Source of the DNA: Symsagittifera roscoffensis
Lineage: Eukaryota > Xenacoelomorpha > Acoela > Convolutidae
Assembly: GCF_963678635.1 (NCBI RefSeq)
Contig: NC_087068.1
Span: 36,901,619 to 36,965,618 of the forward strand
Reading direction: 5' to 3'
DNA: 64,000 bases
In this document: positions 43,108 through 52,917 of the stretch, in pieces
Layout of the letters: the number at the start of each line of letters is the position of its first letter
Numbering within the stretch: position 1 is the first letter of the stretch
Translations under genes and position numbers: made by a program
The notes under the pieces: model-generated
What the model was told of the DNA's origin: nothing
What the model saw: only the letters and a program-made list of their open reading frames with translations
Database searches by the model: none

Positions 43108-43405
43108 CAGAATTGGAACCGGGCCTGAATTTGAGGCCCCCGGCCCGTCCCGGTTGCTTCAGTAGACAAACTTACATGCGGTAGTCGATCCTAGCAGTTC
43201 CATTTGGCTGAATTTTGCCGCAGAAAGGAGGGCACAAATGGCTGCCCGGATTTTCCCAGCCCTGTTGAAACAGCGCTCCCTCTGGGCGTTTGTAACTTGA
43301 ACGGTGAAAGGTTTGAACTCTTTTGAAAGTAAGGGCCGGGCTCGGCCCGGTTGCTGACCCTAAAATTGATGACCCGAACCCAATCGGGGCCCGGTTCCAA
43401 CTCTG
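43108..43405. mobile_element. GC-rich 298-bp MITE with 8-bp target duplication
   Basis: Ends in inverted repeats CAGAATTGGAACCGGGCC and (right, complement) CAGAGTTGGAACCGGGCC. It is flanked by the 8-bp direct repeat CTGGTAAT at 43,100-43,107 and 43,406-43,413. CAG termini and an 8-bp duplication fit hAT. A minus-strand ORF inside (43,423-43,172) is Pro/Gly-rich and not supported. Its right end also recurs at 44,638-44,690 through the tandem duplication. Confidence 0.85.
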
Positions 43406-44068
43406 CTGGTAATTTCTAGCCACAGTTAGACACGCTTGACACTTATATCACGAATGAATGGAAGGAATTTAAAGGAGAATTTGAATGATTCGAAAAACTA
43501 GAGTCTTTGTGGTCAATTAGTTCCCATGTTTGATGTTATTCAACACAATTAAAGCACGCGCTAGCTGCCAGAGCATAACTTTCACTAGTACTAATTGATT
43601 CTTTAAGTCATCATAGCTTCATCGGAATATTTTTTTGAAATTCCAAATTGATTATTTCAATTAATTTCTAGTTTTAAATAGTTTTTAGGTTTTGTTTTAT
43701 AGTCTTTGTTTCTTTGCACCTGTTGTTCTTTAAAAGCTGTTTATGTCATCTTTGCTCAATGCTATTAACTATTAATATTTTCTCTCGGTTGATTGAGTCA
43801 GGTGCCTTCGACACCGGGATGACACCATGCGAAAAAAGGTTATCATATAAATCTAGTAACGAAGTCTATAAAAAATGTTTGTCAAGAAATTTCCATTCAT
43901 GAAAAATGTTTGACAAGTTTTTTTTCTATAAAATATGAGAAATACATTCAATTTGATTATAAAAAATTTTGATAATTCATTGCCATTTTTTTGCTGAACG
44001 AAAGTCCTTGGTTCGTCAAAAACTTGTTTTTTTTATACATGGGAAAACAATTTAACATATGTATAAAT

Positions 44069-44624
44069 TGAGTTAGGACCGATGTGGTTAACTCATAGAG
44101 TAATTTCGGATAGGGTACACCGTCTGCTCGTCACGCTATCTTATTTTCGGCCGGATAGATTCGTGCAACTTCTTAGTCTAATACCGATCCTAATCTTACT
44201 CTTATACTATCTAGTCTCAGGTTGTTTAACTAGTCTCTGCTAGGCTCAATAGATCTAGGGTATACTGGTTTATTGCGGCTGCTGACGTTCTCGGGAGAGT
44301 CCAACTAATTTCTAAGTTAAATTCAAATCTCTCTGGTGCTGAAATTACAAGTAATTTTAGCACTTACAAATAAGTGGATTGTTAGTTAGATGGATCATGA
44401 TTGGTTAATATTAAATACTTTACATTGGTGAAATATCTAATTTATCCAATCATAAAATGTAGTTTAGATCAGGTTCCACCCATCCGGGTTTTACAGAGTT
44501 TTTTAGAATAGTTTTTCTGCAATTCGAAGGATGGATGATGGACGTTGGTATTTGGCGAACATCATATTTATTTTCCGGTTTCTCTTGTTAGAGAAGTTCC
44601 AGGACGCTGGAATTAGGGACATCA
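44069..44624 (-). repeat. Extra LTR copy in duplication unit 1
   Basis: Same sequence as the 3' LTR at 45,354-45,909, moved by 1,285 bp. It has no internal region attached beyond 13 bases and no target duplication of its own. Confidence 0.85.
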
Positions 44625-45353
44625 AACGTTGTGTCTTGCTGACCCTAAAATTGATGACCCGAACCCAATCGGGGCCCGGTTCCAACTCTGCTGGTAATTT
44701 CTAGCCACAGTTAGACACGCTTGACACTTATATCACGAATGAATGGAAGGAATTTAAAGGAGAATTTGAATGATTCGAAAAACTAGAGTCTTTGTGGTCA
44801 ATTAGTTCCCATGTTTGATGTTATTCAACACAATTAAAGCACGCGCTAGCTGCCAGAGCATAACTTTCACTAGTACTAATTGATTCTTTAAGTCATCATA
44901 GCTTCATCGGAATATTTTTTTGAAATTCCAAATTGATTATTTCAATTAATTTCTAGTTTTAAATAGTTTTTAGGTTTTGTTTTATAGTCTTTGTTTCTTT
45001 GCACCTGTTGTTCTTTAAAAGCTGTTTATGTCATCTTTGCTCAATGCTATTAACTATTAATATTTTCTCTCGGTTGATTGAGTCAGGTGCCTTCGACACC
45101 GGGATGACACCATGCGAAAAAAGGTTATCATATAAATCTAGTAACGAAGTCTATAAAAAATGTTTGTCAAGAAATTTCCATTCATGAAAAATGTTTGACA
45201 AGTTTTTTTTCTATAAAATATGAGAAATACATTCAATTTGATTATAAAAAATTTTGATAATTCATTGCCATTTTTTTGCTGAACGAAAGTCCTTGGTTCG
45301 TCAAAAACTTGTTTTTTTTATACATGGGAAAACAATTTAACATATGTATAAAT

Positions 45354-45909
45354 TGAGTTAGGACCGATGTGGTTAACTCATAGAGTAATTTCGGATAGGG
45401 TACACCGTCTGCTCGTCACGCTATCTTATTTTCGGCCGGATAGATTCGTGCAACTTCTTAGTCTAATACCGATCCTAATCTTACTCTTATACTATCTAGT
45501 CTCAGGTTGTTTAACTAGTCTCTGCTAGGCTCAATAGATCTAGGGTATACTGGTTTATTGCGGCTGCTGACGTTCTCGGGAGAGTCCAACTAATTTCTAA
45601 GTTAAATTCAAATCTCTCTGGTGCTGAAATTACAAGTAATTTCAGCACTTACAAATAAGTGGATTGTTAGTTAGATGGATCATGATTGGTTAATATTAAA
45701 TACTTTACATTGGTGAAATATCTAATTTATCCAATCATAAAATGTAGTTTAGATCAGGTTCCACCCATCCAGGTTTTACAGAGTTTTTTAGAATAGTTTT
45801 TCTGCAATTCGAAGGATGGATGATGGACGTTGGTATTTGGCGAACATCATATTTATTTTCCGGTTTCTCTTGTTAGAGAAGTTCCAGTACGCTGGAATTA
45901 GGGACATCA
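45354..45909 (-). repeat. 3' LTR of the provirus
   Basis: The plus strand starts TGAGTTAGGACC; the sense strand therefore ends ...CCTAACTCA, exactly where the 5' LTR meets the primer-binding site. It contains an AATAAA signal (complement of 45,554-45,559) and CCAATCA/TATTTAA-type promoter motifs further upstream in sense. The inner boundary at 45,909 (sense TGATGTCCC) is a guess from TG/CA, because the matching end of the 5' LTR lies outside the window. Confidence 0.75.
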
Positions 45910-46310
45910 AACGTTGTGTCTTCTTGTGACAACGACTGTGTTTCCGCAACAAACTCAAATCTGATTTCAGAATGGTTTGCTATGTCAGGTTTTTCTGTTT
46001 CATGTAGAGAACTTCTTGTGTTTGATCTTGTCTGGGAATGGCGTGGAGATTGTGCATGGAGGGGATGCATGGTTACTCGGATCTGTACGTATACTTGAAC
46101 ATCGAGGTGGTCATTGGTCTAGTTCAATGAAGTCCTTTTCTGCGAAGTCAAGTCGTACTCTAAATCCTTTGAGTTGTGATTGTGAGCGGCATATCGATTG
46201 TGGTTGGCCATTCTTTTTCGAGTGTAGTGGGGTCATTTTCTCTTTGGATGTTCGTCTTTGGTATTGTATGCTGATCTATATATTGCATAGTATAATTTAC
46301 ATTTTATAAA
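45873..46310 (-). pseudogene. Possible decayed small ORF next to the 3' LTR
   Basis: Sense frames here look coding: from an ATG near 46,234 to GFRVRLDFAEKDFIELDQ and a stop near 46,115, then in another frame HLDVQVYVQIRV to a Ser/Thr-rich tail ending ...SSVLELL at 45,873. The strand-like alternation in both halves suggests one broken gene. It would end inside the LTR. No similarity is recognised. Confidence 0.25.
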
Positions 46311-47375
46311 ACTTTTATTAGTTTGGTTTTTTAATTATGATTTTGGTTAGTTGTTTTCACAAAAGCTTTTTGTTTTAGTTCAGTTATTTTGAAGAGTTAC
46401 TCACCCTTGAGTAGCTCTTATTAAAAATAGGAGTGTGGGTCACAAAGCGAGGATGTAGCACGGTGGGTTAGGCCGGCTATAGAGCATGCTCAGGACGTCC
46501 TCTTCTGGTGGGTTAGGCCAGGAGTAGGAGTATGATTGCATGCGGTTTTTGTGAGAGGTCCTGTTATGTGACAACGTTTTATGTTGGGTTTCTTGTGGTT
46601 TTTCTTATGTTTTGTTGGTTGTGTCCTTTTTTCAAAAATCAAATTGTTTGTGGTATGGGTTTGTCTTTCGACTTTTTTGTGTTTTATTATTTCTTTCTTA
46701 GACTTTATAATAGTCTTCAAAAGAATAAATTATCCAGTTTTAAACTGGGTTAATCCGGTTTGGGTACCGTTGGTTTCCTTTTCTTAGTCATGCTGTTATT
46801 TTATGATTTGTGGTGTTTAGTAAGCTGCGTTGGTTAGTGTTGTTTAGTATATAATTCCTTTCCAACCGGGTTAAAGGAAAGTTTGAAACGTGTTATCTTG
46901 TGTTAGAGTTGTTGAGTGTGAAAGCTTGAAACTGAAATTCATTATTTTAAACAATTCTTCGTGGGCGAGCTGTGCGAGTGTGGATAGAATTTTTGTGCGA
47001 ATGAATGGAAATATCAAAAGGTTAGTACTGCATTTTCGTTTTATCAATTTATTACATAGAAATTCAAATTTACTGCTAGTTGTTGGGGAAAATTAAGTTA
47101 CAAATTTTCATCATTATTAGATTTACTGCTTGTGGGGGAAAAATTTATAAATTAAATTACTGCATTGGTATTATTTTTATTTAATTGTTTGGTGCAAAAA
47201 TTTAATAGAGTTTTAAACAGTTTGAAGAAGTTTTCTATTTTTTATTTTTCTTTTGTGAATTTTTCAGATGATCGTTGGATGAAGGCTAAAATTCTAAAAA
47301 AGACATGGATAAAGAATGGTTAGTTTCTAATTTTAATTTAATTAGTTAATAATATGTATAATTCATACCTACCTT
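46311..47375. other. Provirus 3' untranslated region
   Basis: No convincing gene. Two GTGGGTTAGGCC blocks (about 46,461 and 46,508) form short direct repeats in GC-richer DNA near the LTR. Lys/Thr-rich frames on the minus strand (46,720-46,490) are low complexity and unsupported. Confidence 0.4.
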
Positions 47376-49184
47376 TTAGTCGTCGGGGAAGAAATCGTGG
47401 GGGAAGATGTCGTGGATGAGATCGGAAGTTGTTAGTAATTTAGCTAAGATGCGGATGATATTTTTAGTTTGAAGCAGTGGCCAAAGCAATTGAAGTGCTT
47501 TAATGGTCGCTGGTTCTTCTGTGCCAACTGCAAACTCATAAGGTGTGTTTTGGATTAGATTATATAATTTGTGATTGAATTTAGTGTTGTGGATGAATTC
47601 TAATATGGGGATTTCTATAGGTTGAACAAATTCGTGTGGGATAAGGAAGGGTCGGGATTCTTCTGCGTTGAAGGTCTTGGTGATGGAACAAAAAATATAC
47701 ATTTGGGTTATGGGATCATAATTTCGAAGAATACCATGAAGGTTAGTATCTTTAATGCAATATGTGAAGTTAAGAAAGAATGGTGAGGTGTATTTGGAAT
47801 TGATGAATTGAAAACGGTGGTGTGGCTGTCTGGAGGGAGTGTGTAGGTCGAAGTGATTCTGTATAAAACGATAATATGTATATGTGTGAGTTTGTTTAGT
47901 GCGTAACATAATATCGTGTGAGCAGTGCAAATCTCGTTCATGTGGTGCAAGGAAATGAAAGGCTAGTGAAAATAATTGAAAGCGTTCTTTAAAACTTTCG
48001 TAAGCTTGTGTGTCTGTTAGTGCTTCTGAAATGATGTGGTCAAATTTGCGATCAAAGATATTGAGTGTAAATACATATGGTGTTTTAATGAAAAATTTTT
48101 CTGTGATTTGTGGGTTAGCGAAGCGATCATCGTCTAAAAATTGATCTTGGTTAGTTCTGATGATGTTATGATCGTAATATTCTAGCGTATATTCGTTAGC
48201 TCGGGGCGCAGTGTATGTTTTTAGTGACTTTTTATATCCGATGTAAGTAAATTGTCTAGGTGTTAGTGGTGTAGTGAGTCGATATAGCATGTCTTTATTT
48301 CGTTCTATATCGATGTGAGTGTTAGATAAAGGTAAGCAAAGGGGATTAGTAAAATGATAATATGAGGTCCATGGAAGGGTAGGTATTAAAACGTGTTCGT
48401 CTACAAAACTACGTGTTTCGTTAGTATCGTGAGTGGTGTTTAAGGTATATTGTGGAAATGAGGGTAAGGTGATAGCTAAAAATTCTTTCGTGTTAGTGTG
48501 ATTTGGATGATTGATATATTCACGGGCTGTTCCTGGTTTTACTGGGAAAGGATGGTTTGGGAACTTTCTTTTAAAAGTGCGATAAGCTCTATTAGTGCTG
48601 AGTGAAGATTCAGTAGATGTGGATGATGGTGCTAATGATTCGGTATAAACTGAAGAGGGTGTAGGGGTAGGTGGGTTGGGTGAATCTATTGTGGATGAAA
48701 TTTGGTTTATAGTGGGGGTGTCAAGGTGGTAGGGTTGTTGTTGTAGGGTAATAAAATTATCTAGTTCTGGGGAGATTTGGGGGGTGTCTGGAGAATTGGA
48801 TGATTGGTCTGAATGAAGTGAAGAGTAGGTTGGAGTGACTTGGGAAGCATAAGAGGGTGTAGAATTGGTTGGGACAGGGTTATTTGGTAGTATTGGTTGA
48901 AAAGGGGTTTGGGAAAAAATTGAGGGATTGGTGTGAAAATTATTGGATGGAGATAGTTCAGAGTCGGCAAATTCATCGGGGGTTTCAATATTCGGGTTAT
49001 TGAGTTGTGAAGTGGAGTATAAAACTGAGATTTGTGAATTAGTATCTGAATTCATGCCTGATGTTACATTATTGGTTGGGAAATCGGGTGGCGGGAAAGC
49101 AAAAAGTGGAATTATTGTGATTGGAGTGGCGAGGTTGGTTGGGTGGGAATTTGAGCGGTGTAGAGATCCAAGTTGTCGGCTCAT
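47376..49184 (-). CDS. Unknown 602-aa ORF, last gene of the provirus
   Basis: Intact from the ATG at 49,184 to 47,376. The first ~210 residues are Ser/Pro/Thr/Asn-rich and probably disordered. The remaining ~390 look folded, with many aromatic residues (DIERNKDMLYRLTTPL, YKKSLKTYTAPRANEY, SLAFHFLAPHERDLHC). No signal peptide or membrane helix. The start overlaps the stop of the Env-like ORF as ATGA, an arrangement that allows stop-start re-initiation. I do not recognise it; it could be a regulatory or matrix-like accessory protein. No lesions are seen, which speaks for recent selection. Confidence 0.75.
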   Translation of the reverse strand: MSRQLGSLHRSNSHPTNLATPITIIPLFAFPPPDFPTNNVTSGMNSDTNSQISVLYSTSQLNNPNIETPDEFADSELSPSNNFHTNPSIFSQTPFQPILPNNPVPTNSTPSYASQVTPTYSSLHSDQSSNSPDTPQISPELDNFITLQQQPYHLDTPTINQISSTIDSPNPPTPTPSSVYTESLAPSSTSTESSLSTNRAYRTFKRKFPNHPFPVKPGTAREYINHPNHTNTKEFLAITLPSFPQYTLNTTHDTNETRSFVDEHVLIPTLPWTSYYHFTNPLCLPLSNTHIDIERNKDMLYRLTTPLTPRQFTYIGYKKSLKTYTAPRANEYTLEYYDHNIIRTNQDQFLDDDRFANPQITEKFFIKTPYVFTLNIFDRKFDHIISEALTDTQAYESFKERFQLFSLAFHFLAPHERDLHCSHDIMLRTKQTHTYTYYRFIQNHFDLHTPSRQPHHRFQFINSKYTSPFFLNFTYCIKDTNLHGILRNYDPITQMYIFCSITKTFNAEESRPFLIPHEFVQPIEIPILEFIHNTKFNHKLYNLIQNTPYEFAVGTEEPATIKALQLLWPLLQTKNIIRILAKLLTTSDLIHDIFPHDFFPDD

Positions 49185-51799
49185 CGTGGGCTAAAAAAAT
49201 TAGTATTTTGAGACTGAAAAGCGGTGGTATGGGGTTGTTCTATAATTTGTTCATAAGTATTTTCATCTTGTGAATGGTGTGTCATTATATGTTGGATGGG
49301 ACTTTGTGATATGGTTGGTCTAAAATTTGGATTATGTGTTATTGCTAAGTTTCGAAAATTTCGTGGGACTAGGGATAGTGGATGGTTATGTGGTAGGGGA
49401 GGTAACTGCGGTGCTGTAGGCGTTGTGTCTACATTGTTATGTTCTTCGTCGTATGTGTTCTGTCTTGTTGCTATTTTTGTGTTGTATTCTTTTATTTGTG
49501 CGTCTAAAAGAATTTTGTTTATTGATGTAGAAAAAATTACAAAAAATCCTGCAAATAGTATGCGTGCTACACTTGCTTGTCTGTTTACTTGTGTGTGTAT
49601 AGCACATGTGTTGTAGATTCCTTTTAAAAGTGAAAAAAGAAATCCAATAAAGTTAAACATTGCGTATAAAATAGTTAATTTTTCTAAGATGTAGTAGGGC
49701 CATCCTAGAAAATCAAGAATTTCATTTTTGAGTGTCACAAAGCTAAAAATATTAATAGGTGATATATCTTGGGGACGGTATTTTTCACCGTTTAGATATA
49801 TATAATCTTTAATGTCTTTAAAATATCCGCTATAGTCTTGCGTATAGATGTCTGCAAATCTTGCGGTTTCGGCAAGTTTGCGTAAGTTTTGGTCAATTGA
49901 TTGTCTTTGTATAGTGTCCATTTGTGTTAATAATTCTTGGAATTGTTGTGTTCTAATGTGATGTTGAATATCTGATTTTGAATATATTCCTATTGATTGT
50001 AAGTCTATATGTGGGTTTCGAGCGATAGCGCGAATGCTTTCTGGTGAAAATTTTTTGAGTGATTGCATTAATGTGGGATATGGGGTAAGAAGGTAATATT
50101 TATCTTCATCAGGGTTTAGTTGTACTACATTATGGCTATTTTCTGATCCACATGGGACTGCGGTATCCCAGAAATAGGTTCTTCTTGAAAGTGTGTCAAC
50201 GAAATGTACTTTATTCTTATAAAAGATAGGGATTCTTTTATAGCATCGTTTATCTTCAAAAACGTATAGTGGTGATACTTTTTTGGTACAGGTATAAAAC
50301 CATAAAATGTTTCCTTCGTAGTCTAAAAAATTTGATCTATTTCCTGATAGTAAATATCCTGCGTAGGGTATTTTTAATACTGCTAGTGCAAGTGATTGTA
50401 ATATTTGTGTTCTTTCTAATTCGCATAGTTGGTGAAGTGTTTCTAATTCGGAGAGTGACATTTCTTGAAAAATTCGGCTAATCGTGTAGTCTAATTTCAT
50501 ATCTAAGTGAATATCATAGTGGATATTACCAAAATATGTACTATTCATTAGTGATAGTTCTTGTAAACGTGTGCTTTGAGCGTCTTGGGGCTTTAGATGT
50601 CCACCAGGTTGACCTGTATTCTTTTGAAAAATAACTGGTATATATGATGTTCCTTCATTTGGAGGATGACTTGTGGCGTATGGGTCGACTTTTATTTTTC
50701 CAGTGGTCATGTCGAATCCTTTTTCGTATTCAACTAGTATTTCGAAGTATTGTGTTTTGTGAAGTGGGTTTTTATATTTACATGCAAGTTCTGTTTCTTG
50801 ATATACTTGAAAACGTGTTAATTTATTTTCTATATTGTGAATGTTTCTAAAATTAGAACTTATTTTTCGTAATGGATTTACTTGTTCATATGGTATTGAT
50901 TGTATAAAATATTTTTCGTGAAATTTTATCATACGAGCGTGTATTTTTGCTACTTGAAATGTTGTACATGTGTCTTCGGGGAACCAAACAATTGTTGTTT
51001 GTGTTCGTGTTGTAGGGTCGCAATAACCTTGATCATTTTTACAAGGTAATCTAATTCCTTGATAGATCATTGTGTTGTCTGATAAATCTCGTGTGAGTTG
51101 TATTTTTTCGAGTTGTATTTTCCAATCGAAAAACATTATTTCTTGGTATCCTTTATTTTTTGTGTCTGCTTTGCAGTTTGATGGGTTATTTATACCAATG
51201 TGTGGTATCCAGTGTTTATCGTGTATGTCATAGGTTAATCGTCCGTGTGCGCCGTTATATGGGTATTTTTCATCTAATTTTATATGTCCTTGATATCTTT
51301 CAAGTTCTGCTTGATGTACAGAGTCTGAAAAAACTTGGAAGTATACTAACTTTCTATCTAAGTTTTTATTTTGTGTGATATTTAGTCTAAATAACTCTTT
51401 TTTACAATCTTCGGGATTTAGGTGTAAAAGTCGTTCGATATTACTCTGGTAGAATGATTCATGGTCAAGTCGGTTTTTATTTCCGTTTGAGACTTGTGAA
51501 CAATGTACTTTCTTTTCGGAAAATGTTGCTGTGAATTTATATCCGATAACTGTTGTTGCTCGGGCTTTTGAATAAAGTGTTGCTATTACATTTGTAGTTT
51601 CTATGGCTTGGGGCTCTGTTTCGCATTGTGATACTTGATTTATTGCATATTTGTGTAGTGTTTTTTGCTCGTTTTCTTCACAATCGTAATGTGTTACTAA
51701 TAAATCTTGGGGTCCTGTGCGGGGGGAAGGGTTTATGTTTTGATTTGAGATTACTAGAAAAAGGAGTTGGAGAAAAATTAATAATTTTAGAATATACAT
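49181..51799 (-). CDS. Env-like transmembrane glycoprotein (872 aa)
   Basis: Intact from the ATG at 51,799. N-terminal signal peptide (MYILKLLIFLQLLFLVIS), a large Cys-containing ectodomain with several N-x-S/T sites, a membrane helix at about residues 704-725 (ILYAMFNFIGFLFSLL), a second hydrophobic helix at about 741-763 (ILFAGFFVIFSTSINKILL) and a cytoplasmic tail of about 105 residues. The tail contains PTAP, the classical late-budding motif that binds TSG101, followed by PQLPPLP. Position after pol and this architecture fit a retroviral-type envelope. I cannot assign the fusion class, and no clear furin site is seen. The role would be cell entry or particle transmission. Confidence 0.75.
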   Translation of the reverse strand: MYILKLLIFLQLLFLVISNQNINPSPRTGPQDLLVTHYDCEENEQKTLHKYAINQVSQCETEPQAIETTNVIATLYSKARATTVIGYKFTATFSEKKVHCSQVSNGNKNRLDHESFYQSNIERLLHLNPEDCKKELFRLNITQNKNLDRKLVYFQVFSDSVHQAELERYQGHIKLDEKYPYNGAHGRLTYDIHDKHWIPHIGINNPSNCKADTKNKGYQEIMFFDWKIQLEKIQLTRDLSDNTMIYQGIRLPCKNDQGYCDPTTRTQTTIVWFPEDTCTTFQVAKIHARMIKFHEKYFIQSIPYEQVNPLRKISSNFRNIHNIENKLTRFQVYQETELACKYKNPLHKTQYFEILVEYEKGFDMTTGKIKVDPYATSHPPNEGTSYIPVIFQKNTGQPGGHLKPQDAQSTRLQELSLMNSTYFGNIHYDIHLDMKLDYTISRIFQEMSLSELETLHQLCELERTQILQSLALAVLKIPYAGYLLSGNRSNFLDYEGNILWFYTCTKKVSPLYVFEDKRCYKRIPIFYKNKVHFVDTLSRRTYFWDTAVPCGSENSHNVVQLNPDEDKYYLLTPYPTLMQSLKKFSPESIRAIARNPHIDLQSIGIYSKSDIQHHIRTQQFQELLTQMDTIQRQSIDQNLRKLAETARFADIYTQDYSGYFKDIKDYIYLNGEKYRPQDISPINIFSFVTLKNEILDFLGWPYYILEKLTILYAMFNFIGFLFSLLKGIYNTCAIHTQVNRQASVARILFAGFFVIFSTSINKILLDAQIKEYNTKIATRQNTYDEEHNNVDTTPTAPQLPPLPHNHPLSLVPRNFRNLAITHNPNFRPTISQSPIQHIMTHHSQDENTYEQIIEQPHTTAFQSQNTNFFSPR

Positions 51800-52917
51800 G
51801 TGTATGATAATCCTGAGTATGGGTTATAAAATGTAATGTAACCAATTGTCTTTTTGGTATATCTGTCGTATTTATATATTACTTCAGTTGTTATAAATGG
51901 TGGTGGTAGTGATTGAGTTGTTATGTTTGGTGGGTTTAATGGGTAGGGATGTTGAGTAATGTTGTTTAATTTAACTGTGATTTCAAATTTTAATTGTAGA
52001 CTATTTTGTTGGAGTATTTGGATATTGTGTTCACGAATGTCTTTGTGAATGTCTTGTCGATATTGTAGTCTATTAAGTGCCCAGTTGTGAAGGCGATTAC
52101 TTTCTAGATGTTGTCCAAATAGTGGTGGACGTGCTGTAAATGTATTCCAATCTAGTCTTAAGGGAATATTTGTTGATGATTGTTCTCGATATCTTGCGTC
52201 GAGATTATTCGGAAAATTTAAGTTAAAAGGCGTCGGTGAAATTTGGCTAATTGATGGTGTTGATGGTAGTGATAATGTTTCCGGTAGTGATGAGGATGTT
52301 GTATCTGAAGAAATATCTATTGGGTCATTGGTTAAATTTGGTTCACCTTGTGTGAATGAATGTGTTGTCCAATATGGTAGTCGTGATGTTTGGTTTGGGG
52401 GATTAAAGGGATTTTCACGTATTTGTTCAGATGTTGGTGTTGAACCTAAGTAATCTGAGGGTAGACTTGAGGTGCTACGTTGTGAAAGAAGTGTAGGGGT
52501 TTCTGGTAAGATACCAGTGGGGTTTTCTGGAGTGCTTTGTGATGGGGATTGAGGTATTTCAAAATGAACTCGGGGAGTTTGAAAATTTCTATTTCGTCGA
52601 GGATGTATAATTTGTCTATTTATTTCGGTTGTGTTTTGGTTTTGGCTAGGATGTCGTATTCTACTTAGTTCTGGTGGTAGTGTTGGGTATAGGTTATATG
52701 TTGGTTCACTTAGAGGTGCTTGTCGTCGAACGGGTTCTAGTGGTTCAGATAAGCGTGCGTGTCGTTCTTCAAAAGTATATGGGTTATCTTGAAAGAAAAT
52801 TCGTGTAGATGTTTGAGGATTTTGGGTAGTTGAAGGTTTTGCTGGGTTATCTTGGGAGGATGTCGGTGAAGACTGACTTTGTGACTGTTGATTAGCAATT
52901 TTTGATAGTTTTTTCGT
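51787..52917 (-). CDS. ATG-less Pro/Ser/Thr-rich ORF, likely reached by -1 frameshift
   Basis: An open frame of 376 codons with no methionine at all. It begins three bases after a stop, exactly at the heptamer A AAA AAC (52,914-52,908) in the overlapping 125-aa ORF; a -1 slip there enters this frame. The first ~240 residues are rich in Pro, Ser, Thr and Gln and include LYPTLPPEL, similar to the ALIX-binding LYPxL late motif. The last ~130 look folded (RLDWNTFTARPPLF, KFEITVKLNN). The stop overlaps the Env-like ATG by 13 bases. The product would be a membrane-anchored fusion with the upstream ORF. An alternative is a one-base indel in the A6 run. Confidence 0.7.
   Translation of the reverse strand, partial: TKKLSKIANQQSQSQSSPTSSQDNPAKPSTTQNPQTSTRIFFQDNPYTFEERHARLSEPLEPVRRQAPLSEPTYNLYPTLPPELSRIRHPSQNQNTTEINRQIIHPRRNRNFQTPRVHFEIPQSPSQSTPENPTGILPETPTLLSQRSTSSLPSDYLGSTPTSEQIRENPFNPPNQTSRLPYWTTHSFTQGEPNLTNDPIDISSDTTSSSLPETLSLPSTPSISQISPTPFNLNFPNNLDARYREQSSTNIPLRLDWNTFTARPPLFGQHLESNRLHNWALNRLQYRQDIHKDIREHNIQILQQNSLQLKFEITVKLNNITQHPYPLNPPNITTQSLPPPFITTEVIYKYDRYTKKTIGYITFYNPYSGLSYTCIF

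Larger units (their letters stand above)
43353..45922. repeat. 1,285-bp tandem duplication spanning host flank and LTR
   Basis: Unit 1 (43,353-44,637) and unit 2 (44,638-45,922) are adjacent and differ at only a handful of bases, for example AATTTTAGC/AATTTCAGC and CCGGGTTT/CCAGGTTT. Each starts inside the right part of the MITE (GCTGACCC), crosses about 715 bp of flanking DNA and an LTR, and stops 13 bases beyond the LTR (GTGTCTT). The first LTR is thus a by-product of a segmental duplication, not a solo LTR. An ORF of 62 codons occurs identically in both units (43,714 and 44,999) but shows no domain. Confidence 0.95.

Noticed and set aside
44069-44624. Solo LTR of a second insertion
   Set aside because: Flank and the 13 bases past the LTR are shared with the other copy, so it arose by tandem duplication.
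46490-46720. 76-codon Lys/Thr-rich minus-strand ORF
   Set aside because: Low complexity, no start context and no domain; lies in the untranslated 3' region.
49181-51799. Assigning the Env-like protein to a named viral fusogen (phlebovirus-, baculovirus- or gB-like)
   Set aside because: Signal peptide and helices are clear, but I see no motif that decides the fusion class, and no search can be run.
51787-52917. Reading the ATG-less ORF as a simple pseudogene
   Set aside because: It is open for 376 codons with no stop, and its edges coincide with a slippery heptamer and the Env start, which random decay would not produce.
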